Under the pieces are notes generated by a model, which saw only the letters and a program-made list of their open reading frames with translations, had not been told where the DNA came from and made no database searches. Positions 1 through 15,000 of a stretch of DNA of 64,000 nucleotides are shown one piece after another; position 1 is the stretch's first letter; every line of letters begins with the position of its first letter. The DNA is from Onchocerca volvulus (lineage: Eukaryota; Nematoda; Chromadorea; Rhabditida; Onchocercidae), in assembly GCA_000499405.2 (NCBI GenBank), contig HG738139.1, positions 11,990,398 to 12,054,397 of the forward strand, read 5' to 3'. The position numbers and the translations under genes were made by a program.

Positions 1-3000
1 GGTAACACATCACCTCGGTTGACTTGCCAGCATCGTTCCACCACCCAATGACTTCTATCAGTTATCTTTCTGAATAATTTGAAAGCTATACCTAAAATTA
101 CCTGAAAAATAATAAACGATAGTTGAAAAGTTTACATTATTATTACTATTTCAAAACTCCAAAATTTTAGTTTTTTTCGTAGATTTCCGCCACAACCTAA
201 ATCAACAACTCCTTTATTTTCTCTGTAGTTTAGAAATTCCAATCAACCATCTATCCATAATCCTAAACAGATATTAACAGGCATATTAATTAATACTAAG
301 CAAAATTAATTAATAATCAACCATTTATTGATAGCCTTAAACAAAAATTTGCATAAATGAACCATACAATTATTCACTTCACCATTACACCATCAAAATA
401 GCTCAATAAGAGTAATTCGAACTAAATTTTTGAGAAAATTGAAGAAAAAAACTAAATTTACCTCAGGATAAAGATTAAAACGCTTCAGTGTATTAATAGT
501 ATGACCATATTCTGTTACATTATCGTTCGTTATTTGATTCAGTCCTTCCAAAAAAGATGGTTCACCAACCAGCTTCTTATAAAACGAATAATATAATCCC
601 TAAAATAAATTAAAATACATAAGCTATCACAGCATTACTATATCATAATAAGAATTATTTACTATCATAGCCTTCAATACTAATGACAAGATTCATCGCA
701 ATCTTTCTGAAGAATTGTTATCTTCTAAGAAGGTTTCTGATGTGAATAATGTTTAAAAATAAATCAATGCATTGCTATATATATTCATGCAATTACAACT
801 CTATTATATATTTTTTGCATAAACTTACGACGATAAAATGATTAATTTCATTTGCTTTAAAGCTAAAGATTTCGAAATCTGTTACACATATTAATCACCA
901 AGGTTACGCGATATTTGACATCAGCTATGTTAAAGTAAACAGGAGAATTTTTAGATTAACAATATTTTTATATTATTTCCTTTTCTAGACTTTTTAATCA
1001 ATTAATAATCAATGATTTTTATGAATCAATTTTTTAAATAATATTTTCATAAGGTTAATAATCATAAAGCAGTATAATAAACTGAAATTTCCATCCGTAT
1101 TACTAACAAATTATATTTATTTATATAAATAAAAATGTAAGTGTTCCCTGTTATGGCTCACGGAACTTCGCAAGTTCTTCACTGATTGTTTTCAAATTTT
1201 GACATAACCTTGTATTCGAATAGGCTTCTTTTTCATATTGCCATACTTACTTTTTTCTCATGTGTCACGTCCGTAATGACTAAAAGTAAGTGAGGGGACT
1301 GAATTTTTTAACTCCACCCTGCACCTCGTCCTCATGTGCGGATTGAATTCTTTGACCTCGCCCCTCACCACGTTTTCATGAGCGGACAAAATTTATTCAC
1401 TGCGCCTACTTTCTGCACTGGTCGCGGCTACTTCCTCCAACGGTTCAAGTTCTTACAGGTTGATTTAAAATTTTCATACAATATTGCATTCGAATAGGTG
1501 CGTGTTTTTTAATAGATAAGACGATTAATTTAAGCTTTTTCATTTGTTTTTTGCTTTTTAAGAAATGTCGACATCATGATAGTGTATAATGAAATGTTTC
1601 GTTCGGGCAATTTATGAATTACCTTCCTGACTTCTAATTTAAATCATATCTTGGATTGTCTTTTTGTCATAAATGTTCGTTGTTCATTTTGACACAACTT
1701 TTATAATCTGACTTTACGATAAAATCAATTCAAACGAAATCGATGATGTAATATGCGCTGAAATACCCGATGCCGATGTCGATAAGGATTTGCATGAAGG
1801 TGCGACGAAAAATATGATACATGAACTGTTGTGGAATTAGGTAAAGCGGTTAATTATCTAACAGAATTTTCGAACTCACTCAATCTACCAAGGATACCAC
1901 CCCAAGTACCGCAAAAAATCGATGTATCAATTATCATGTTGCGAAATATCAACCAGCCAAAACTTTGCAACTGCACGCGGCAAGTATAAAAAAAAAAATT
2001 AACGAGCAACGTAGTAGAAGCAGCAATCTTGATAGGACTTTTCAAAAGTGAAGATGTTCTCATTCTTCGCATTGCTATGATTCCAACGGGTATGCCACTT
2101 CAATTTGAGAGATTGAAATTCTTTGCAATCATTATCAACAAAACTCGTGGCTAATTGTGCGATTTAGATATAGGGACGGATTGTTAGGCAAACCAGATCT
2201 CTTTATATATGCATATAACGGAACAACAAAAAATACTGTTTACCCACAAGCATTGTGAAATTAATTTTCCCCAAATTAGAAATTCAAGTTCGACAACAAT
2301 TTTCGAAAACGCAAGTTCGACAACAATTCGGGTTAACAAATAGTTCAGTTCGGAGTTTCTAGACTCTTTTACAACGACAAAGATCGACGTAGCAATAACA
2401 GCAAATCAACAGTCAAGGAATTCTATTCTTCTCAGCAAATGACAAATGACGGGATAATCCAGTGATTAATTTGCTTGAATATTCTCAAATAATTCCGAGA
2501 ACAATTCGGGTGCATCAATCTGCTTTAGTCATCCAAATAATGCCTCGAAGAAAATCAAACTTAGGTTGTCATACTCGCACAGAACGAAATTACTGTTTGA
2601 TTAATTGCAAATCAAACTGAAGAAGAACGAGATAAGCGAACGACGAACAAGACAAAGAAGGCCCAAATGAGAACAGAAGACATGCGGCCAGTCTTGAGAA
2701 TGCATAGTTGTGAGCACGTCGATCATGTTCTGCAGCTTCAGATCTGTTTTGTTCTGAATAGAATGAACGCGAAAAGTTGAGGGTGGCTAAAAGACGTCAA
2801 CAAGAAACAGGAGATCAGCGTCAAACACGACACCGTGTTCAGCAATCACGCAACTACAATCGTCCTGCATTAAGATAAAACTCAGGAGATGATTATAGTT
2901 TGAGCTGCAAGTTTTCATCTGCACTATGACTGAAGTTTGTCCTTATTGAAAGACTCTAAAATTTAGAGAAACGAAATGGACGTGTTGCGCCACTGTAGAA

Positions 3001-6000
3001 ATTAAGTTCCCTCAATTTGGAGAACCGCCCCAGCAGTGGAAAATTTTGCTAACCGGATATACTGCCGATTCAAAGCATTTCCTGTCTTTCATCAGGAAAT
3101 CAAATTCCTGTCAGGAAATACAATTCCTAAACTCCTGCTTCTAAATGACATCGTTTGGCGCAGAAATCGTAACAACAGAATTCATTCCAACTTTCAAAGT
3201 GAAAGGACAAATTTATCATAGAGTCGGCTCCCTAGTTCCGTTCGAAGATGGTCAACATAAATTCAATAATCCGACAATCTACTTGAATAGTATTCTTCTC
3301 CATCAACGACAAAGGAAATAACCCAGTGATCAATTTGCCTGGATATTCTCAGACAATTGTTTGATATTCTCTGCTGCCTAGATATTCTCTGATAATTACG
3401 AAGAAACACTCTCCATATCAATCAATAAAACTTTTCTCAACAGAATTCATCTCTGTCACACAAGACAAAAAACCTCTTACACTTACTGCTGACCTTGCCT
3501 GATCACAGTAGCAAAAATCAGTCTCGAATCCAACAAAATTACACATTAAATTACAAAATATTAGTTTTTTTCCCCAGCACTAGAAACATGCGCTTTCTCT
3601 TTTCTTTTTTTCCACTTAAACAAACTGAGGTACAGCAACGAGTGTTTGTGTCAAAAGCAATAGATAAGAATTTCCTGACATCTAAGATTTTGAATTAACA
3701 TAGATAAGGCGTGTGTTTACAAACTTTCGAAGATTTAAGATTTTGAACCAACAAATGTCGACATTTTTATTTCTATAGACTAGCTGGAGCCGGACACGCG
3801 AAGCGTGGCCAGCCACTACGAACTAGTTGGACCCGACATTGCTACGCATGTTATGAATATATTTTTTATGTTTTTGTTATTTTAGTATAATTTATTATTT
3901 CAGTAAAATCGATATCAAAGATCTACTTAACTACTGTGAATGAAACAAAATAACAGGTCATACTGAAAAGTTGAATCTGTCCCAAAAGTTAATATAATAT
4001 TATGTAGAAGCTACCGATATTTTCTATTCAAAAATTTCAGATGGAATGAAATACTTTTACGAAATTATGTAGCGAGAAGCATATTTATTGCTCTAATTAT
4101 ATGTAAGGAATTTAAGGAATCATAAATTAAAATATACAGGAAATTCTTCCCTAAATATTTTTTCACTTTTTTTTTGAAAAAAAAAAAACTGAAAATGTTG
4201 CAAATTGGAAAGCAAGAAATAAAAACAAATTGATAAGCAAGAGTAAAAAATAATAACATTTGCCCTCACTCTAAAAATTTAATCAAAAACTACACAATTT
4301 CCTGTTTACTATTGAAATTAATTGTTCATATTTTCTCTCCTTTGTTCAACTTTTTCACTATTTATAATTCAAACTTATAGTTTTATAAATATATTTATAA
4401 CAATACTTACTTTGTTTGCAAAATTTCAGATTGTTTTTTTTAGTTTACTGTTGATAACTAGTTTTTTTTTTTTTTTTTGGAATATTTCATTCACTGATGA
4501 AACAACTTTTATTTTGCTAATTTTTAATCATCACAAAAATCAAGAATACTGTTTAAATTACCATTGAAAATCAGCTAATAAAAGTAGAAAAGTGAATTGA
4601 CACAATGCATACTTGAATTGTACGTCACAAAATGAATTGTATTTTGAATTATATATTTTAAAAAAATCTATCAACATGGTCACGATAATCATAATTTTAA
4701 AAAAAAGTATTTAGAAGGAAAAATGAAAATAAAATGATTCCTTCTTCTAGTTTGATGTGATTATCATAGATCAAAAAAAAAAAAAAAAAATTGCTTCAAT
4801 TTCATTTTTCTTCAAATTCGCATTCAATTTCATTGCTCAAACATCTCATTTCAATTTTTCATTCTTGCATTTTTTTTTTTTTTTTTTATTTTAATGCGAC
4901 AAATATGTAAATCTATTTTCTGCCTTTTAAATGAATATTTTGAGCATTCTTTTTATAGCATACTGATAGTTGAAGATTCGATTTCCAAAAAAATCTCTTT
5001 AGTCTCTGCAAAATACCATCAAAAATGATTTGTCCATTTCTGAATTCGTCCGCATTGTTTTCACCTTTTCATTGACTAATTTGTCAGTGATAATGATGAT
5101 AAAATGATGAATATTTCCATACAAAATATTCATTTCATTTCTATCTGCTTATTTCTGCAAGTTAGAATTTCTATATGCTTGCTTTTGCAAGTTATATTTC
5201 GCATCTAATGGAAAAGAACCGTCTAAAAATACAAAAATAGCCATTTAAGTTAGATAAATCATTGGAAAATTATTGATCAATATTAAGTATGTATTATGTT
5301 CATTCTTTTGCAGATAATGTAACTATCCGTTTGTATATCAGGTCTACCTAATTATACTGCATTCATCTATCCGTTTGAATATTAAGTCAACCTAATTATA
5401 CTGCATTCCATGCAAACATCACTAAAAAAATTTTTTTTTCATCACTTTAAATATGATTTAGGTGGCAACACTACCGCTGAAAAGATTCTGATATCAAGTT
5501 ACAGTTTACTGCTCATTGCCCTCTTTTTAAATACTTAAAATTGCTAGAATTTTTTCAAACATGTTCCAAATGTAAAATTCGAAAGCAATCTACATTTCAA
5601 ATTTGTTTCGATCATTGATCTTTTTAACAAAATATCAACGATAAAAACATTAATTAAAAATTGATTAGAAATCAAAATACGTCTGAACATATGTCGATCA
5701 TTGATCCTTTTAGTAAATATTATCGGTAAAAAATAAATGTTATAAATTGAATCGCTTCTAATAAAGATTCCAAAAATAAATCATACAAATAATACCCGAT
5801 TCAGGAATTGGTCAAGGTCATGACCTATAATATAACACACAAAATAAAAAAATTCCCGCTTATTTTGCTCAATTCTTAAACAAATAAATTGAATAAATAA
5901 CAAGTATGTGTATCTGTGTGTGCGTAAGTGTGACATCTGTGACATGTTTTCCGATATTTCATTCCTTATTGTGATGACCGGAAAAACTATTTCATCAACG

Positions 6001-9000
6001 TACAATCTTTTCCGATAAGAATCTTTTGTCATTTCTAGAACAATTTTACCTCTCATCATCATCATCATCACCATCATTCTTTTTCAACCTGCTTCTCTTA
6101 AACCAGGAAAAAATATAGATTGAGAAAATACATGTATAAATTGAGAGGATGAGTTCCTTGAAAATAGTTAATTTTCTAAATAAATGAATATAGATAAAAA
6201 TTAATTTACTATTAAAAAAAAAGAAAAAAATTAATTCATTCTTAAGAATTATACTATATATTACTATAAATCAGCTCAATTCAGATTTAGAAATGATATT
6301 TTGATAAAGAAGCGTAAATTGCACTAAAACCTTAACAGTAAATTAATTTTTTTTCTCTTAATAGTAAATTGCACTAAGAATCTATCGTATTTATTTTTAA
6401 TACATTCAAGAATTATCATGAAGAAAAATTGAGAAATCGAGATAATAACAGGTTTCTTTCTACCCATAAATTGATTGAATGAATGAATGAATTGAATGAA
6501 TGAATGATTGATTGAAAGACTGAATGGATGATTGTTAGAGCTCTGTTGAAAAAAGAACTCGATTTTATTGTCACCACAAAAAAACCATAATTGTCACCAA
6601 AACTATATCAATTTTTATATTATCGAAGGAGACAAACAACATCTGCTTTCTCTTTTCTTTGATTCAATCATAAATCACAAATCTCTATCAACATCATCAT
6701 CAAACATTATTTCTTCCTTCTTGATATTTCGATAATGATTATTTCTCTCGATTGATTGTTTAATAATCAAACAAACAACAATTAACATAATGAACTTCTT
6801 TTTATTTCTCTTCCCTCTCTTTCCCTCTCCCTCCCTCTTTCTCCCTTTCTCCCTCTCTCTCTCTTTACTCCTCGATTTCAAACTATTACAATCATATTAT
6901 CAATTTTCATGAGATATTGTTATTATCACTGCTACTGTTGACTCTTTTATTCTTAAAGACATCGCCATCGTTGTCGTTGTCATGTCGTCGTTCTCGTTAC
7001 CCTCCTTTTCTCGTCTTACTTTTCGTCTAATTTGAAAACTACAACAAGATTAAACCGAACCCAATTAATTTTTAAAGAATTTTACTTGAATTACTAGTTC
7101 CTATAAAGTAAAATTGAAATAAGTTTTTATTTAATGGGCAGAAGAGTAGATGAATATTTCTATACTTCTGTTTCTGTTACAAAAGTAATTTTGCAAAGAT
7201 TAATTATTAATTCAGCAGTTCTGATTTCATTACTTAAAATTATCACCAGTAAAAGTCAAAACTTTATCAGGCAATCAGTAAGAACAGAAGTCTGCAAATT
7301 TATCATTCTTCATTAATTCTTTATTTTTTCACTGATTAATTTATTTGCTTTCTTAAATATCTGCTTTGCTTGCATTCCTTTATTACTTATTCGACCGTTT
7401 ACTTGCTTAGAAATAAATCAATCTATTTGACTTGACATATTTCAACTTTTTTTTTTTTTTTTTTTTTTTTTGCAAAAAGTTCAATAATAGTCTTCTATCG
7501 AATTAATGCAACAGTTCGCATGATTAATTTATATTTCAAAAAAAGTTTTTTTAATTTTTCCAAATCGGATTACTGCAACATTTCCCAAAATATTAATTTT
7601 CAAACATTAACAAACAAAATATACAAAACTTCAGAATTACAAGAAAAAGATAATGAATAGTCCCGGAAAAAAGAGCCCTAATTGTAAATTATACTTCCTC
7701 CTTTTACTTCTTGTTTCATTCATTAAAAGTACAAAATAAAATAAAGATTTTTTATAAATCATTGAAATTATAAATATACAAATGGTGTTAGTTTTTTCAA
7801 CTAAATATATGGATCAAAACATTAATATTAGAAATTTTTAATCTTATTAATATTCTATAATTCTGATCATGTTTCCAAAATCTATTTAAATTCACAGAAA
7901 TTATGTTCTAATATGATCTCTTCAGGATAAAATTCATGTGTCAAAATTTGAAAACCAGTCCTCATTGTTGTGATTCATTTTATTTGTCTGTACATTTATT
8001 ATTGAATTGTCAAATGATAATATATAATTTTCTTTTGCGATGCTAAACACCAGTTCACATTTTCGAAACGCTCCGTTTGTTTCAGAATAATAAATAGCAC
8101 GCTCAACAAAGGCGCAATTTTTGAAAGAATAATACAGGAAATCATTTGAAAATAAATTTATTATACCTCTTTATTCATTAAGTTGTTCATTTTCAAGATT
8201 TTGTCATTTGTTTGCTTAATTGCTTTCTTTACATTTACTGTTTTAAATTTGAAACCTTACTTCTACAATCATCTATTTAAGCACATCAATTTTTACCAAT
8301 TTCTCTTTTTTTTGCAATTCTTAAGTTTAAAATGATCTTTGTCCACTTTGTTTAATCCTTCCTCTTGAAATGTTTATTTTCAAGTGTTTCTCCCTACTTT
8401 TCAATGTTTGCTGTCTAGCAACTATTTATATTATGAAGTTTACTGTCTAGTAATTATTTATTTTATTATCAATTAAATTAAAAAAAAAAGAAAAAAAAGA
8501 AAAAGAAAAAAAGGGAAAAAAAAAACAACCATTTCCGTCCGATAAGCCATTTCACGTTCAAAATCGGCCAAGTGGGAAAAATGTCGATCATTTTCAAATA
8601 GTGCACCAATATGTGAATAATTTAGCATTGCCGATATAAGTGCTGAAATTGAATTCCAAAAATTTAAAAATAATCACAATTCCAAAAAAATCAATAAAAT
8701 GCAAGCGGATTATTACTCTCGTCCAAATTCCCATGTCCTTTTTCGTAATCAACAAATAACTTTCGTTTTCTTTTTTTTTTTTTTTTTTTTTCATAATTTA
8801 ATCTAATTTTATCAGAAAACTTTCTTTTCTTAATTTAACTAGTTTCATCAAAAAATTTCCAAAATCACTTTTTTAATTAAAAGCGATTATTTAATGACGC
8901 ATCAATCGGGAACTAGAAAATGCCAAATTTATTGCGTAAATAAATAAAATTTTGCTAATTTAATAAACTGGAAAATAAAAACTCTAGTTAATTAAATAAA

Positions 9001-12000
9001 GAAAAAAAAACTTAATGGAAATATCCCAATTATCAAACGATTTAACTGTCAAATACAGCAGGACGACAATAAAATCGTTTGATATTTCTATTAAGCTTTA
9101 ATAAAGTGAAAATTTTTTTACTACATCTAAAAAAATAATTTTGAAATCAATTGCAGCTGATGGCTTCTATTAATTCCTAGTTTTTTACGGAAAGTGTGAC
9201 TATCCCATTTCATTTCACTATTTTATTAAACATCGAACTATTTTATCTGCCCGATATTTTCCTGACAAAGATTTGCGCCAACAAAAAAAGAGGCCAAGGT
9301 CAAACAGAGGCCAAATCTTTTCAATTAGTACTTTTTGTAATCATGTATTAAATGTTTCAGTGCTGCTGGATGTTTTTATGTTTTCAGCCTAATAATGATT
9401 TCCTACCTTTCTAGATGAAAAGGTCATCTAAGAAAAATTAACCTTTTTTTTTAGATAATTTATGTCTAGGAAGACAGGAAACTTTTTCATCAATAAATCA
9501 CAACTTTCTCATCGCTTTCTTTTAAATGTTATTAGTGCTCAAACTTTTATCAGAAATTTTAATTTCCATGGATTTCAAACATTAGGCTGGATAAAGTATC
9601 CTTTGAATCGATTGGTGATTAATAACATCGTATTAAGCTTGTCTGTCATTAGTCTTCTCTTTTGATTAATATTTCATGCTCCTTCTCGATGGGAATATTT
9701 CCTATATCTATTAAATTGGCATTATCCTCTTACTCGTTAAATTTCTCATTTTCTTATACAAAAAAAAAAAAAAAAAAAAATGAATTTGCCACTAAAATTA
9801 TTGGTAATTACAACCAATTACTCATTAATAGCTAATAAATTTAATTTTTATTTGGTCTTGACGCTTACGGTTGTCTACGTATTTGCTTATCATTTTATGC
9901 ATCAAAAAAAAAAAAAATTATTTTTCAGATTTAAACATTTCTGCTTGGAACATTGGATATTATAATTAGACGAAAACGTTGAAAGTAATTTATGTAAATG
10001 GCATGTGCAGATTTTCTCGAAATTTGCTGAACATGTTTAAATGCGCTTTTGAGACTTGATATTTCTAAAGAAAATACAAAAATTAATCAAGCAGATCGTT
10101 ACAATTTGTTGGTACGTTCAATTAAGCAAATAAGAAAAAAATGCAAATATCGTGTTTCAGAAAAAAAAAGTTAATATTTCGTTCATCAAGTTTCTCTTTT
10201 TTATCATTAAAAAATTAAAAAAATATCGTTTAGAGTACAGCTGAATTTTTTTCTTCTTTCCATTGATCTATCATTTTTAAAGATTCTGTACCCTTCCAAT
10301 AATTCAAGAAACTGCTATCATTTACAGAAAAATTTTTGCTCTCCCAATTTCACTACCATCATCTTTCTTTCATTCCTCAATCTTTTATGTAAATGCCTGA
10401 AAAAAATTTTTTTTAATAGCATAAAAATTTGATATTTTTAGCTTTCAATTGAAATTTCTCTAATAATAGTTATTTCTAATATTCATATTTTTTTCAACAA
10501 TAGTTCTTAAAATTCACATAATGAGAAATATTACGGACTGAAATTGTAATATTAGCCCATTTCTTATTGACTTATTTTATTTTGAAATTCGAATTTTTGA
10601 AATATTTTAATTTTTATACTAAATGGTTGTTCGATAATTCGGCTATATGACTATATTCATTTCTGTAGAAAAGAATGGAATCAAGAGCAATATTTTATTA
10701 TTCCATAAGTTAAAATAATTTTTCGAAAATTTTAGCATCATCTTACATTGTATGGAAATCAACAACAAAATTATCATTTTCTATATCTTCTGGACCATCG
10801 ATTTCTGGGGTATGCTATATAATTCTGTACAGTCTTAAATATTTTTTAATAAATTTTATCTGAATTGTGAGACAGTAATATTAATCGGATGATATTGAAA
10901 CTTAGCAAACTATATGTACAAAAGCTTTATAATCAAATTTCCAATCAACGAAAATTCTCTCGAAATAGCATAACAGTTAAAATCATTTTTCATTCAAAAA
11001 TATAATTAATCTAGTGGAAGTGCAACGAGAAAAAAAATATGGAATCTCTAAAATTACTAGAAAATCAAGATGGAATATTTCTGGACTCTTTCAATGATAG
11101 TTTTGATAGTTTCATGGTGAAAATGATAGTTTCATGGTGACCAAAATTCGATTTAAACTATTATAATAATAAGTAATGAATCATCGATTTCAATAACTAG
11201 ATAAGGATCTGTATAAATGGAGAAACTGATAAAACTTTTTAACATGTATTTGTTTCCAAATTAAATCATTTTAAATTATTTTACGATTGTTATATTTTGT
11301 ATTTTTTTCAAAAATTATTAGCAAAATCGCACTTTACATTTCTTTTCATTTTACACTTTCTAATGCGAAAAAAAATGAGCTGTGTAACTTGCAATGAAAA
11401 TAGTAATAGCATGCATTTGCAAACATTGAAAGCGTTCATTTGTCGACATATTCTTCTTTCGCATAAAATCAAATAAGCTCAGTTTCGCAGGAAATTCTTG
11501 CAGATGTGTTGCTTCCCCGAATTAATTTAATGCTATTGTAGAAATTGTGGTATTTCAGTACAGGAAAAGGCCATGCTCAATAAGCTCTGAATTTCTGAGT
11601 AGAAAGTAAAAAAAAATGAGAAGTGCAGAACATAGTGAGTGTTTAAGATTTAAAAAGGAAAAATGAGCAAAATGAGCACAAAGTATAGGAAATTAAAAAA
11701 TAAGAATTAATTTTTTAAATGAGTAAAAAATAAATTAAAGAGTGAAATATCTTCTATAAATAGTTTAAATTTTATAATAGCAGTTAGATTTTTGTGATAC
11801 TAATTAAATCGTTTGTTAATTTAATTGCAGTGACAACAGCTTCATCAGTTGAAAACATTTTCAAAGAGGAATTGTTAAACAACGATACCATTATCAGCTC
11901 ATCAAATTTCATCTTCCATTTGTTAAATAATATGAGCAAAACAGAAAGTGAACTACTGGATAGGTATTTGTGTGAAAAGAATTATGCTTCGCTCAAAGTT

Positions 12001-15000
12001 ATGATTGATCGTAAACGGGCTGAAGTAAGTTAGCAAATGAAGAAAAATCTTATCAACAGAATGAAAAAGAAAGATTTATTCCAGATTTCAATTTGCGCTA
12101 CGATAAAATAACAAACAATTCTCCAGCAACCATCACTTTCTTAGTAAAAATGTAAATTCATAAAAACATTCGAAAAACATTTCATTCTAGCTACACATTA
12201 TGTAGATTTTTAATCAAGTGTATCACTAAAAGAAGAATTCGACACTTTCCTTTAATTAGTCAAATTACTTTACAAGCTTGGCAAATGGTTAGCTTTAGTG
12301 TGATGCAATATTAAAGTTCAAAACTAACTTACATAGTCAATCTTCGACGTAATTAAAATAAGAAATTGATTTTACATTTGAATTTACAGTTGCTTCAAGC
12401 AAACGATAAATCTCAGAAGAGTTTCGTAGATGCTGAACAAAAAGTTCCGGGAAATTTTGGTGCTGATATTGATGAAATCTTCTTGAATACAACTATACCG
12501 TTAACCTTCACACAAGAACAATTTAAATATGTTGAAGCATACTGGGTATATCTCCGCATTTTTTCTTTTTTTGCCTCTAATTTTATTCTCTAATTCTTCA
12601 ACCTTAATGCTCAAACACATTTCACTGTGTTATTTCAAACTGAGCTAATAAATTCAATTTCAGAATGCAACCATATATAGCATTATTCGTGCGTTATGGA
12701 ACACGAAAGTTGAACAAGAATTACCACAAATCGATCAATATGCCATTCTCGAATACTACAACGAGAAACGTGCGGAACAAGAAGCAGAAGAAAATTTTTT
12801 AATTTGGTTATGGAATATGATCAGGAGGCTTTTTGAGTATGTTTTTTTTAGAAATTTTTCCCAGAAATTCAAAAAAATATCTAGGAAAAAAATTCATTTC
12901 AAGAATGTTTGCAACAGTTCCAAAAATGTTTGTTATTTCTTAATGCCCATTTAAAATTCATCTATTTAAAAAATAAGAAATATGTCAGCTAATCGCAGTA
13001 TAGTAAATATTTACAAGCGAAAATACGGGAATCGTAATCATATGTTAAATGCTATCATCTATTCATTTGCTTTTAGTAGAAATTTTGGCGATGGTGCAAT
13101 GCGCTTGGCATTGCTTAACCTTATTAGCCTCATCTAACTAAATTAATAACTTCTTCATCCCTCTCATCAAATTTGACATTTCATTCCCATCTATGTATGC
13201 AAAATGAAATAAAATAACGAAGCTTATAGCGCCAGTCGGCAAATTACTGCGTTCAATCTAAGGAGTAGTTTCACCTTCTCTTTTCCTCTTTTTTCTCTTT
13301 TCCTTTAATCAAATAATTAAGAAAAAAAAAAAGAAAAAAATATATAAGCAAAATTATTTTTGTTTTGTTTAGACTTCCAAAAATATATCGATGTATTCCC
13401 AACCGTTTTTAAACCAATTGCAAAACAATAAAAGGTAAGAAACTATATAAAAGCGAGTCTAATTATTTTGAAAAAAAGTTATTCGTTATTTGTTTTCAGT
13501 AGAAAGAGTGATAAATTTGAATGCTATGCAAATGAGCCTAAATGTGTTCGAGCAGTGCTAAATCGCTGTGGTGCAACGGAATTGGAACGCCTGCAACAAG
13601 CCACCGATAACAATGATCCCATGCTTATTAATGATTTTTTCAAAAACAAACTAGATGACAATTCGGAAATGTATAAAGAATATGATAAATGGAATAATGA
13701 AAATGATGTACCCGAAGCTCTCAAAGAAATAATCCGCAGCTTAAGTCAAGCACAAAAAAGGTTACTGCCATTTTATGATCAACTTTAATAAAATTTTCGA
13801 ATCAAAAAATTTTTTTTTCTGTTAGAGAGACTAATAAATATTGAAGTTAAATGTCATAACTGCCACATGCAATCTGCTACTGCAAATTATTCCAATTCTA
13901 TTAGTAACAGAAACAATAAATTTCTTTTATATATATGTATATGCAAAAAAAAAAAAATTGCAGGGCAATGGAAAAATTAAGAAGGCTTGAGTTAACAGAT
14001 AAAATCAAAGATTTCTATCGTGACAACATTGAAAAAATAAGTCTCCCAAAACAACAGGTTCATACATTACCTATTCTTTTTATTATTTTTATTTCTGATT
14101 AAAGTCTGTTCAAAACAGAATAAATATTGTGGAATCAGGAATAAAATTTCAGGAAATCGAATTGTTCTTCCGACGGATGAATACGACCTTTGCTGGATGT
14201 TACCATCCAAACATTAAAAAGTCAAAGGAAAGGCATGTCTTCCTCTGATTATTTCACAGTTCCAGCAAAAATTTATAGGATGATGGCTCAAAAGAGACTT
14301 TTATATGTGCAGAAACAGAAATAAAACTGTTTGAAGCTTTTTTTTCTTCGAGGTTTTTTAAGACTTTTGCTACAAGCTAAGATATTTATGATTCGAGAAT
14401 TCAAAATTCTCCAAGAAATACCATTCATGATTTGAAAACTCAAGTTTTTTGAATTATAAATAGCATTGTTGGGACTCATTAATCAATGACCAATATTTTC
14501 AGGTTAGCTTTTTGATTTTTCTAAAAGACAGACTGCAATAGAGACCTTACAGCTTCTCTAGATGTGATGTTTCTCACTAGCAAGCAAGACGATAAAAATA
14601 TCTCATTTCAAGAATTGCTTTTCAGATACGAAATTTAACGCTGAAGCCATTGTGAAATCCAAATTTGTTGATAATAATTATTATTTTTAATATTATCAAT
14701 GTAGTTAAATCTGCACAAATATAAACTGTCATCAATGCCTATCTTAATGCAGCCTATCATAAAATTTAATCAAAAAAAAGAAAAAAAAATTCCGATACAA
14801 TGTGCTGAAGTTCTTTCTCAAAATAAATTTCTAATAAAAAGAATATCAGTGTTAAATATTCTACTGTTTATTAAATTTTTAGAATAAATACTTAAAATCT
14901 TAATTAAAAAAAAATAAACACTTCATAGCTACAATTAAAAAATCGATAGTAACAAAAATAAGTAACCTTTCCACTTGACATTTAAAAATACATCACGGTC

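Larger units (their letters stand above)
1130..3870 (+). mobile_element. Degenerate Helitron (rolling-circle transposon) relic in a dpy-19 intron
   Basis: The outer limits are estimated. The stretch is visibly less AT-rich than its surroundings and holds two blocks of decayed Helitron Rep/helicase coding sequence (1740-2260 and 2620-3290), two pairs of short internal repeats upstream, another repeat shared by 2423-2494 and 3291-3359, and a GC-rich palindromic patch at 3780-3860 that could be the 3' terminal hairpin. Stops and frame changes interrupt both blocks, so it cannot encode an active protein. It lies in the opposite orientation to dpy-19. No CTRR end or TC start could be fixed with confidence. 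Confidence 0.7.

Noticed and set aside
1854..2072. Minus-strand open frame of 72 codons
   Set aside because: It is the antisense shadow of the Helitron helicase block, whose plus strand reads as recognisable motifs.
3036..3221. Plus-strand open frame of 61 codons as a gene
   Set aside because: Another frame of the same bases reads as Helitron N-terminal sequence; this frame has no resemblance to anything.
8594..8794. Minus-strand open frame starting with polylysine
   Set aside because: The start is a poly-T tract. The real coding sequence at 8642-8530 (dpy-19 exon 2) is in a different frame.
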